A stretch of DNA of 16,403 nucleotides from Anaerolineae bacterium. GTDB lineage: Bacteria; Chloroflexota; Anaerolineae; Aggregatilineales; UBA2796. The stretch is taken from assembly GCA_020851855.1 (NCBI GenBank), contig JADZBY010000204.1, forward strand, positions 1 through 16,403, written 5' to 3'. A program made the translations under genes and the position numbers. The notes beneath the pieces are model-generated. The model saw only the letters and a list, made by a program, of their open reading frames with translations. It was not told the DNA's origin and ran no database searches. Positions within the stretch are counted from its first letter, which is position 1. Every line of letters starts with the position of its first letter. Of this stretch, positions 1 through 6,512 are shown in pieces.

Positions 1-18
1 CCCACGACGCGCCGTGAT

Positions 19-55
19 CAGAAGCCCCGATCTCACGCTGAGATCGGGGCTTCTG
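19..55. terminator. Strong hairpin, candidate terminator
   Basis: A perfect 15-bp inverted repeat, arms 19-33 and 41-55, closes a 7-nt loop (CACGCTG). There is no long T-run on either side, only a short T-containing stretch after the right arm on the plus strand. It could therefore end a plus-strand gene lying left of the window, or act in both directions. It lies about 260 bp past the end of the DUF4397 protein gene, probably too far to be its own terminator. Confidence 0.55.
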
Positions 56-137
56 TGTCAGTCAGAACGCTGCTCAGAACCGGTTATACGCTGTTGAGCG
101 TCGGACAGTGCGCCCAACGATCCAGCCAAGACACTGA

Positions 138-278
138 CCTCACCCCCGGCCCTTCTCCACGCCTGCCACCCCAGAGGGGACCCCGGCAGCCGTAGAGAGG
201 GGAGTCGGCGCGCCCTCTACCGCGTTGTTCCCCCTCTCTACGCGGTACTCCGCGTGGAGAGGGGGCCAGGGGGTGAGG
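138..278. repeat. Nested inverted-repeat element (MITE-like)
   Basis: The outer arms, 138-162 and 252-278, are imperfect reverse complements (GCGTGGAGA-type inner ends, CCTCACCCCC-type outer ends). Inside are shorter arms at about 191-203 and 230-244 built on CCGTAGAGAGGGG and its complement. The segment has no credible coding capacity and fills most of the 260 bp left of the DUF4397 gene. Its CTCACCCCC...GGGGGTGAG ends are a style I associate with dispersed intergenic repeats in Chloroflexota. That association is recollection, not something the window proves. Confidence 0.55.
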
Positions 279-314
279 CTCAGAGTTCATAACAGCCTCT
301 AGATCGAGTCGCGC

Positions 315-3059
315 TCAGCTTTGTGCGGTGGGCGTGGGCGTCACTGTCGGCGTGCCGAAGGTGTTCTCTTCGCCCGTGGTGATCGGGATTTCCAGGACAT
401 CGTAGCGGCGACCGTCGAGCGTGACCGTGACATACTCGCCGTTGATCCAGCCCTCGACGCCGCCGTAGGTGGTCAGGAACCACGTGCCCGCGCCGTTGCG
501 CCCGATGATCGGGATCTGCGCACCCGCCGGGATCAGGGTCAGCGACTCGCCCGCCGAGTCGGGCGTGCGGCGCAGGTGCAGGTTCGCGCCCGGATTGAGG
601 CGGTCTACCGTCCCGATCAGGCCCGGTGCAGGCGGCGGCGTGGCCAGCGTCACGTTGCCCGCCACGTCGCCGGGGATGATTTCTGCCGCTTCGGGCAGGT
701 CTTCCAGGGTGATCAGCCGCCCGGCAAGGTACAGGTCCACGTACTGCGAGTTCACCCAGCCGGTGACCGTGCCGGTGTCCGTTTCCAGGCTCACGCGCAC
801 CCAGGTCAGGCTCTCCGGCTCGCCCACCAGACCGCCGCGCGACTCCACGTTGGTCCGCTCGATGGCGATCATCTCCACACCGTTCGGGACCAGCGCCAGC
901 GATTCGCCCTGGATGTCGGGCAGGCGGCGAATCTGGAGATTGGTGCCCTCGTTGACGCGGGCGACGCGGGCGCGCGGGCGCAGGTCGCGGGTCGGGATGG
1001 GCGTCGCCAACCCGGTGGCGATCTCGCCAAACTCGTTCTCCGGAACCTGATTCAACATCAGGAAGTCTTCGATGGTGGTCAGGCGGCGTCCGCGTGGATC
1101 GGTCGTGATCAGGTACAGCGGCTTCGTCCACCCGCTGATCTGGCCGCCGTCGTCCGTGCGCCAGATGACGAATACCCAGAGCTGGTCGATGGTCAGCCCT
1201 TCGGGGGAGAGTGTGGCCGTGGCGGTCGGGGTGGGTTGGTTCGGCTCCTGCACGGGGCCGCGAATGCCGACGATGTCAAGCACCGCGCCGCTCGGCGCGA
1301 GCGCCAGCGTCTTGGCGTCTTCGCGCGGGTACTCGCGGATCTTCAGGTTCGTGCCCGGGTTGGTGTCCACCTGCCCCAGGTAACCCGTGATGCCGATGGG
1401 CGTCGCGGTCGGCGTGACGACCAGCGCCACCGGCGGCGGCGCGAGCGTCGGCGCAGGCGCGAGGTTCGGATCGGGTGTGGCCGTCACCGGGAGCGGCGGC
1501 AATGTCGCCGTGGGAAGGGCCACCACGGGCGGCAGCGTGGCCGTCGGCGCAAGGGCAACCGCCGCTTCGGTCGCCGTCGGCAGCACCGGCAATTCCACCG
1601 GCGCAGGCGTCGAACTGGGCAGCACCAGCGGCGCGGGCGTCGGCGCTACGCCGATGGCCAGCGGCGTTGAGGTGGCCGCGCTCGGCGCATCGGTGGCCTG
1701 GGCAGGCTCCGTCGGCTGGACGGCGACCTGTACCGCAGGCAGCGGCGCGCTGCCCGGCTGCTCGTTAAGGCCGGTCGCGGCCACGATCAGGAGCGGCTCG
1801 GTCAGAAGCGCCCCATCCGGCGCGCCTGCCGCGATCACGTCGTACAATACGCCGCCGCTGAGCGTGGTCGGCTGCGTCAGTAGCGTGTCACCGCCGCCCA
1901 ATCCCACCTGGAGAGTGTACGTCCCGGCGGGCGCTTCCAGGGCAGGCGCATCCAGCGCATCGAGCGTGACGCCCGGCGCTACGGACAGCGTCGCGCCCGC
2001 GCCGGTCGCATCGGTGAACTGCACGCGGGCGACTTTCGGATCGAGCGGCGCAATGTTGTTGGCGACCGCGTTCACCTGCAGGCCGTCAATCGGGCCGGAG
2101 ACGACGACCGTCACCGCGCTGCCCGCCGCGAGGTCGAGCGTTGCGCTGACCAGCGGCGTGCTATCCGGCGCGGACTTCGCCACGCGCACGGCCACGTCGA
2201 GCGTTCCGGCGGCCAGCGCCAAGTGCGGCGTCGCCGCGCCATACGACAGGCCAGGCGCGATCAGGCTCTCGCCAACGTACACATCCACCGCCGGCGATCC
2301 CTGGCTGGCGTGCACCATCCGGACCAGGCCGCTGTTCCCGGCGTCATCCGGCGCGGTCGGCTCGCTGAGCACGAGCGCCGTCGGCCCGTCCAGCGCGACA
2401 ACCACCACTTCCGTGCCCGCCGCCAGCGATACGCCGCTGACGCGCAGCACCGGGTTGCTCACGTTGCCGCCCGCCGGGACGAGCACCAGGTCCGCCGCCG
2501 CCGCCGGGATGTCCACCGCGCCATAGGGCTGGCCAAACGCCAGGTTTTGCACCAGGGGCATGACCGTATCGCCGTCCACCTGGAGCACATCCACGGCGGG
2601 CGCACCATCCAGGGCGTGAATGGCCGTCACCCGGACGTTTCCGGGCCGCGTCGGGTTGAGATCATCCTCGTACAGGCCCGCCGCGAGCGTGTCTGCCGCG
2701 CCCTGAAGCACCACGGTGCGGCCCAGGTCGGCGCTGACGTCTACGGTCGCCTTGAACAGCGACGTGGTCCCGCCGCCGGCCATGACCTCGACCTCACGGC
2801 TGCCCGGCTCGACGGCCAGGAAGCGCGTTGCGCCGCCAAATTCCAGCCCGCCCGCTGCCAGCTGCGAATCGACGTAGATGTCCACCGCCGGGCCATCGGC
2901 CACGGCGTGTACGAAACGGATTCGCCCGCCCGGCGTCGCGCTCGTCTGGGCGCTGGCCGGGGCCGGAAATGCGAAGAGCGCGGCGACCATCGCGAAGGCC
3001 ATCAGGACGGCCAGCGCGAGCCGACGCACGGATGAGGGTCGTTTTCCACTGTCACGCAT
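315..3059 (-). CDS. Secreted DUF4397-repeat and SH3-domain protein
   Basis: This 914-aa protein is predicted to be exported. Residues 1-37 form a Sec signal peptide: Lys/Arg-rich start, long Ala/Leu/Val core, and an A-S-A cleavage site before Q38. Three DUF4397-type beta domains follow at about 46-137, 142-235 and 245-335. Each opens with a pattern like VRxVHAxxGxPAVDVYV. A weaker fourth copy is at about 343-425. Residues about 440-557 are a Thr/Pro/Ala-rich linker (many TAT and PTAT steps). Three bacterial SH3-like domains then occur at about 558-665, 696-790 and 812-893, each with a GTNLxIR-type opening and a GW(I/V/T) near its end. The start is supported by GGAG seven bases upstream. SH3 domains of this kind often bind cell-wall or glycan ligands, so a surface or envelope role is inferred. 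No sorting signal or catalytic domain is visible. The function is unknown. Confidence 0.85.
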   Translation of the reverse strand: MRDSGKRPSSVRRLALAVLMAFAMVAALFAFPAPASAQTSATPGGRIRFVHAVADGPAVDIYVDSQLAAGGLEFGGATRFLAVEPGSREVEVMAGGGTTSLFKATVDVSADLGRTVVLQGAADTLAAGLYEDDLNPTRPGNVRVTAIHALDGAPAVDVLQVDGDTVMPLVQNLAFGQPYGAVDIPAAAADLVLVPAGGNVSNPVLRVSGVSLAAGTEVVVVALDGPTALVLSEPTAPDDAGNSGLVRMVHASQGSPAVDVYVGESLIAPGLSYGAATPHLALAAGTLDVAVRVAKSAPDSTPLVSATLDLAAGSAVTVVVSGPIDGLQVNAVANNIAPLDPKVARVQFTDATGAGATLSVAPGVTLDALDAPALEAPAGTYTLQVGLGGGDTLLTQPTTLSGGVLYDVIAAGAPDGALLTEPLLIVAATGLNEQPGSAPLPAVQVAVQPTEPAQATDAPSAATSTPLAIGVAPTPAPLVLPSSTPAPVELPVLPTATEAAVALAPTATLPPVVALPTATLPPLPVTATPDPNLAPAPTLAPPPVALVVTPTATPIGITGYLGQVDTNPGTNLKIREYPREDAKTLALAPSGAVLDIVGIRGPVQEPNQPTPTATATLSPEGLTIDQLWVFVIWRTDDGGQISGWTKPLYLITTDPRGRRLTTIEDFLMLNQVPENEFGEIATGLATPIPTRDLRPRARVARVNEGTNLQIRRLPDIQGESLALVPNGVEMIAIERTNVESRGGLVGEPESLTWVRVSLETDTGTVTGWVNSQYVDLYLAGRLITLEDLPEAAEIIPGDVAGNVTLATPPPAPGLIGTVDRLNPGANLHLRRTPDSAGESLTLIPAGAQIPIIGRNGAGTWFLTTYGGVEGWINGEYVTVTLDGRRYDVLEIPITTGEENTFGTPTVTPTPTAQS

Positions 3060-3187
3060 AGGGAAGCTCCTTGCCGAAAATGCCCGGAATACTCAGCTTC
3101 TATTCGGCGCAGGGTCTATTGAGGCACGCGCCCCGCACGGGCAGGACCGTTCGGACCGGCCCTGCGGAGCGCATGGAAGCTGGCGGA

Positions 3188-3197
3188 ATGACGTCAT
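3188..3197. promoter_or_regulatory. 10-bp palindrome upstream of the DUF4397 gene
   Basis: ATGACGTCAT is a perfect palindrome inside a looser dyad (GGAAT at 3185-3189, ATTCC at 3199-3203). It lies in the 162-bp gap between the ahcY stop and the start of the secreted-protein gene, about 130 bp upstream of that start. It may be an operator. No convincing sigma70 promoter is visible beside it, so the call is weak. Confidence 0.2.
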
Positions 3198-3221
3198 GAT
3201 TCCCGGTTGGGTACGATCAGA

Positions 3222-4487
3222 TCACGTGCCTTCCTGCCACTGGTTCAGGTAATGCTCCTGCTCGGCGGTCAGCGTATCGATGCGCACGCCCATCGCCTCG
3301 AGCTTCAGGCGCGCGATCTCCTGGTCCACCTCGACCGGCAGGCTGTGCACCCGCTTTTCGAGCTTGTCCGCGTTGCGCAGCATGAACTCGGCGGCCAACG
3401 CCTGGTTGGCAAAGCTCATGTCCATCACGCTGGCCGGGTGGCCCTCGGCGGCGGCCAGGTTGATCAGGCGGCCTTCACCGAGCAGGTTGATCTGCCGCCC
3501 ACCGGGCAGCGTGTACTGCTGGACGAACGGGCGCACCTGACGCGGCGCGTCGACGGCCATCTGTTCCAGCGCCGGGATGTTGATCTCGACGTTGAAATGG
3601 CCGGAATTGGCCACAAGCGCGCCGTGCTTCATGGCTTCGAAGTGGTGCTTATCGAGCACGTTGACATCGCCGGTGACGGTGATGAAGATGTCCCCGATGC
3701 GCGCGGCCTGCTCCATGGGCATGACCATGAAGCCGTCCATGACCGCCTCAAGCGCCTTGAGCGCGTCGATCTCGGTGACGATGACGTGTGCGCCCATGCC
3801 GCGCGCCCGGCTGGCCACGCCGCGCCCGCACCAACCATAGCCCGCCACCACCACCGTACGGCCCGCCAGAAGGATGTTCGTGGCGCGGATTACGCCGTCC
3901 AGCGTGGATTGGCCGGTCCCGTAGCGGTTGTCGAACATGTGCTTGGTATTGCTGTCGTTCACGGCGACGACGGGGAACATCAGCGCGCCGTCGGCGGCCA
4001 TGGCGCGCAGCCGGATCACGCCCGTCGTGGTTTCTTCCGTGCCGCCAATCACGCCCGAAAGCAGCTCGCGGCGTTCCTTGTGCAGTTCCCCGACGAGGTC
4101 CGCGCCGTCGTCCATCGTGATATGCGGCTTGTGGTCGAGCGCCTTCTGGATGTGGCTGAAATAGGTGTTCCGGTCTTCGCCCTTGATGGCGTACACCGGG
4201 ATTTCGTAATGCGTCACCAACGAGGCGGCTACGTCGTCCTGGGTGGAGAGCGGGTTCGAGGCGCACACCACCACATCCGCGCCGCCCGATTGCAGCGTGG
4301 CCATCAGGTTCGCCGTCTCGGTCGTCACATGCAGGCAGGCGGAAATGCGGACACCTTTGAGCGGCTTCTCTTTTTCGAAGCGCTCGCGAATCTGGTCCAG
4401 CACCGGCATTTCCTGGTGCGCCCAGTCGATGCGGAGCTTACCACCGGGCGCGAGGCCAGTATCGGCAACATGGTATTGGTCAGACAT
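3222..4487 (-). CDS. ahcY: S-adenosylhomocysteine hydrolase
   Basis: The enzyme splits S-adenosylhomocysteine reversibly into adenosine and homocysteine, clearing the inhibitory product of SAM-dependent methylation. It is cytosolic and NAD-dependent. Family hallmarks run the full 421 aa: substrate-domain H53 (CLHVTTETA), D126/D127 (MDDGAD), E151-E152 (GGTEETTTG), K182 and D186-N187 (NTKHMFDNRYG). The Rossmann NAD loop is GYGWCGRG at 217-223, and H297 lies in NSGHFNVEI. The protein ends about eight residues after LTAEQEHYL and lacks the KPDHYRY tail of the longer bacterial and eukaryotic form, so it resembles the short archaeal/Thermotoga-type enzymes. Some short-type relatives in methanogens act on S-inosylhomocysteine, so substrate is not settled by homology alone. 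The start is fixed by GAGGAG five bases upstream; an ATG four bases earlier is out of frame and soon hits a stop. No other methyl-cycle gene is adjacent. Confidence 0.95.
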   Translation of the reverse strand: MSDQYHVADTGLAPGGKLRIDWAHQEMPVLDQIRERFEKEKPLKGVRISACLHVTTETANLMATLQSGGADVVVCASNPLSTQDDVAASLVTHYEIPVYAIKGEDRNTYFSHIQKALDHKPHITMDDGADLVGELHKERRELLSGVIGGTEETTTGVIRLRAMAADGALMFPVVAVNDSNTKHMFDNRYGTGQSTLDGVIRATNILLAGRTVVVAGYGWCGRGVASRARGMGAHVIVTEIDALKALEAVMDGFMVMPMEQAARIGDIFITVTGDVNVLDKHHFEAMKHGALVANSGHFNVEINIPALEQMAVDAPRQVRPFVQQYTLPGGRQINLLGEGRLINLAAAEGHPASVMDMSFANQALAAEFMLRNADKLEKRVHSLPVEVDQEIARLKLEAMGVRIDTLTAEQEHYLNQWQEGT

Positions 4488-4540
4488 GCATACTCCTCAA
4501 GACGATCGCGACGTATACACAACGATGGCCCATCACAATC

Positions 4541-4575
4541 GCGCATGGTCCCGCCGTGTCGGCAGTGGGATGCGC
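4541..4575 (-). promoter_or_regulatory. Structured 5' leader of ahcY
   Basis: The segment folds as a bulged hairpin. Outer arms are 4541-4546 and 4570-4575 (6 bp), middle arms 4550-4552 and 4567-4569 (3 bp), and inner arms 4553-4556 and 4560-4563 (4 bp, 3-nt loop), with two 3-nt internal bulges. It would start almost exactly at the RNA 5' end predicted from the TATAAT at 4583-4588. It does not match the SAH riboswitch consensus as I know it, so it may be a stability element or an unrecognised regulator. Confidence 0.3.
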
Positions 4576-4582
4576 AGCGCAG

Positions 4583-4588
4583 ATTATA
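4583..4588 (-). promoter_or_regulatory. Candidate -10 box for ahcY
   Basis: The minus strand carries a perfect TATAAT here, about 95 bp upstream of the ahcY start codon. No good -35 hexamer lies at normal spacing, and there is no extended -10 TG. Transcription would begin near 4576 and give a leader of roughly 88 nt. Confidence 0.4.
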
Positions 4589-4687
4589 TGGGGCAGGGCA
4601 GGAACACGGCCAGACATTATAACCACAAGGCGGCCCGAATGGCCAGAGTGGAAGAAGAAGCCTTGCCGCCTGCCACCTCTCCCTGGG

Positions 4688-4757
4688 GCGGACAAGCGGA
4701 CGAGGCAGGCCTCGTCCCTACGACCCACACCGTAGGGACAACGCCTGCGTTGTCCGC
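4688..4757. repeat. Multi-hairpin intergenic repeat
   Basis: An outer 8-bp pair, GCGGACAA (4688-4695) with TTGTCCGC (4750-4757), encloses three perfect 9-bp inverted repeats. These are 4698-4706/4709-4717, 4714-4722/4731-4739 and 4736-4744/4747-4755. The arms overlap, so the RNA or single-stranded DNA would have to choose between alternative folds. It lies 44 bp past the stop codon of the membrane-protein gene, within the 313-bp gap before ahcY. It may be a non-autonomous mobile repeat or a transcript-end structure. Confidence 0.6.
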
Positions 4758-4800
4758 TCTTATGCCGCCCGCGCACGTCCGCGAGAGGAAGACCCGTCGT

Positions 4801-6432
4801 TCACCGTCCGGCGACGCGATAGACGGTGAAGCGCCCGCTGCGGTGACGCTCGTCCAGGCCCGGATAAGCGCCCGCATTGCTCGAATCCGGCCCGGCGACC
4901 ACGTAGGCGACCTGCCCATCCGCCAGCAAGCGCCGCGCCTCGTCGGGCGTCATTTCCCCGGCGAAGAAGCGCGTCGCCTCGTCCCACTTGCGCGCCGAGT
5001 GGACCGTCTCGACGCCGTGGCCGTAGTACACGCGCAGATCGGTGCGCGCGGGCAGGTAACTGGCCGTGGCGGCGTTCTGCACCAGAATCACGGAGTCAGG
5101 CTGCGCCGTAGCATCCAGCCAATCCAGGGCGGCGAGTTCATCCACCGGATGGAATAGCCGCGTGGCCGGATCGGCGCTCAGCGCGGCGAACACGCCCATG
5201 ACGAGCGTCAGCGCGAGCGTCAGGCTGGCCACGCCGCCCACAACCGGCAGCAAGCGCGCCGAAAACCGGTAGGCGCGAGTGTTTACCTTGCGGCGAAGCC
5301 ATGCGAACGGCCCCAGCCACAACCCGGCGGCGGCCAGCACGCACAACGGCATGAACGCGCCCTCGATGAAGCGGCGCTGCACCTCAAGCGGCACGTAGGC
5401 CAGCGCGAAGCCGGTCACCGGCCAGATGGGCAGCAACATGAAGACCGGCTCGCGCGCGCCGCGCCGCCATGCCCAGCCCAACGCCGGCAACGCCAGCAGC
5501 AGGTACGGCCCGTAACTGACCAGAAATTGCAGCGGATGCGGGGATGGCAGATAGTTCTGCGCCTGGAAGACGCGCAGGACCGGGTCGGCGTTCACCGCGA
5601 GCGTCGAGAGCGCCAGATAGACCGCCCCCGGCGCGCCCGCTGCCAGCCCGCGTCCGAGCAATGCGAGAGGAAATCGCCGCGTGCGCAGCCAGATTGCCAG
5701 CCCCCACACACCCAGCACCGCGCCGAGCACGCCCACGTAAAACGGCACCGCCAGCGCCATGACCAGCCAGCACAACCCGGCCAGCACGGCGCTGCGCCAC
5801 GCGCCGCGCAGGAAGAGCAGCAGCCCGCCGAACAGCCCCAGCCGCCCCAGGGCGAGATGCGGCAGGCCATAGAGCAGATAAAAGGTGAAGCCTTCCGGCA
5901 CGAACAGGTCGATGGCCCGGAAGCCCGGCGCTTCGGCCAACCCGGCGAGCGCCTGAAGCCAGCCCAGCCCGCCTCCCAGCGTCATCAGGATAAGCGCCAG
6001 CCAGCGCGCGCGGCGCGCTCGCAGGAAGATCGCGGCGAACCGGTAGTAGACCAGGATCAGTGCGACGCCAAAGACCAGCCGCGCCGCGTGATAAACCAGC
6101 GCCAGCGTATCGACGCGGGCCGGTCCGGGCGGCGCGAACAGCCCGGCGATGTGGCCAAGCGTGATGTAGGGCAGGATGATCGGCGCGGGCGTGTGCGTCT
6201 CGGACGTGTAACGCAGCCGAAACAGCCACTCGCCATTCGCGCCCTGTCGCATCTTGGCCAGATACGTGTCGATGTCGTCCACGCCGAACACCGAGCCGCC
6301 GAAACGCGCCTGTTCGGTTTGCGCGGCGAGCGCGACCAGGTACGGGATGGTGGTGAGCAGCGTGACGGCGAGCGCAAAGAGGGCGACGCGACGCCATTCG
6401 CGGGCGGATATGGTGGATGTGAGCGGGATCAT
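4801..6432 (-). CDS. Multi-pass membrane protein, GT-C glycosyltransferase-like
   Basis: This 543-aa integral membrane protein begins with a short cytoplasmic stretch and a first transmembrane helix at about 16-37. A loop rich in acidic and aromatic residues follows (VDDIDTYLAKM, with D52, D53 and D55, then YTSETHTPAP with E78 and H80). About ten further hydrophobic segments come next. The last ~110 residues (about 433-543) are hydrophilic, with LDWLDATAQPDSVIL, a YYGHGVET segment and VAYVVAGPDS. A first outer loop bearing paired acidic residues plus a C-terminal soluble domain is typical of GT-C enzymes that use lipid-linked sugars, but no named family is certain. The ATG at 6432 is preferred over an open frame extending to 6564, because that extension would cross the opposite promoter and is not membrane-like. 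GAGGA lies about 13 bases upstream. It is divergent from the PBP gene. Confidence 0.82.
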   Translation of the reverse strand: MIPLTSTISAREWRRVALFALAVTLLTTIPYLVALAAQTEQARFGGSVFGVDDIDTYLAKMRQGANGEWLFRLRYTSETHTPAPIILPYITLGHIAGLFAPPGPARVDTLALVYHAARLVFGVALILVYYRFAAIFLRARRARWLALILMTLGGGLGWLQALAGLAEAPGFRAIDLFVPEGFTFYLLYGLPHLALGRLGLFGGLLLFLRGAWRSAVLAGLCWLVMALAVPFYVGVLGAVLGVWGLAIWLRTRRFPLALLGRGLAAGAPGAVYLALSTLAVNADPVLRVFQAQNYLPSPHPLQFLVSYGPYLLLALPALGWAWRRGAREPVFMLLPIWPVTGFALAYVPLEVQRRFIEGAFMPLCVLAAAGLWLGPFAWLRRKVNTRAYRFSARLLPVVGGVASLTLALTLVMGVFAALSADPATRLFHPVDELAALDWLDATAQPDSVILVQNAATASYLPARTDLRVYYGHGVETVHSARKWDEATRFFAGEMTPDEARRLLADGQVAYVVAGPDSSNAGAYPGLDERHRSGRFTVYRVAGR

Positions 6433-6470
6433 GGTCGTGGGCGGTTCCTCGTTGGACCTCGCCGGTGCGC

Positions 6471-6476
6471 TATAAT
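6471..6476 (+). promoter_or_regulatory. Candidate -10 box for the PBP operon
   Basis: A perfect TATAAT lies 36 bp before the TTG at 6513 chosen as the PBP start. No strong -35 is present at 16-18 bp. The predicted transcript start, around 6483, falls on the first base of the 12-bp palindrome at 6483-6494. This box also argues against the earlier in-frame GTG at 6465 as a start, since that codon would lie upstream of the transcript. Confidence 0.45.
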
Positions 6477-6482
6477 GGGCGT

Positions 6483-6494
6483 CAGTGTACACTG
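6483..6494. promoter_or_regulatory. 12-bp palindrome, candidate operator
   Basis: CAGTGTACACTG is perfectly self-complementary. It lies between the two divergent genes, over the predicted plus-strand transcript start and inside the spacer of the minus-strand promoter, so one bound protein could control both directions. Ten of its twelve bases recur in the other divergent intergenic region, at 13079-13088. Confidence 0.4.
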
Positions 6495-6512
6495 CAATCA
6501 ACGAGAGCGCCT

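Larger units (their letters stand above)
6469..6497 (-). promoter_or_regulatory. Candidate promoter for the membrane-protein gene
   Basis: On the minus strand, TTGCAG (6492-6497) is followed after exactly 17 bp by TATAGC (6469-6474). The match is 3/6 and 4/6. Transcription would start near 6462, leaving a leader of about 30 nt before the ATG at 6432. Its -10 physically overlaps the plus-strand TATAAT at 6471-6476, so polymerase could serve only one direction at a time. Confidence 0.35.

Noticed and set aside
1390..1750. Tandem repeat array or CRISPR
   Set aside because: The low-complexity DNA encodes the Thr/Pro/Ala linker of the secreted protein; there are no regular repeat-spacer units here or elsewhere in the window.
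321..2526. Two long plus-strand frames (321-1670, 1387-2526)
   Set aside because: They are opposite the DUF4397/SH3 gene and are Arg- or Ala/Ser/Val-biased mirror products of its repeats.
3135..3175. Terminator hairpin between ahcY and the secreted-protein gene
   Set aside because: Only short GCAGG/CCTGC arms and small internal pairs can form, with no T-run; the fold is not better than expected in GC-rich DNA.
4488..4620. SAH riboswitch upstream of ahcY
   Set aside because: A hairpin is present, but the conserved SAH-aptamer core sequences as I know them are not found.
3207..4622. Long plus-strand open frame opposite ahcY
   Set aside because: It is fully antisense to a clear enzyme gene, its product is His/Arg/Val-rich with no family pattern, and it arises from GC-rich third positions.
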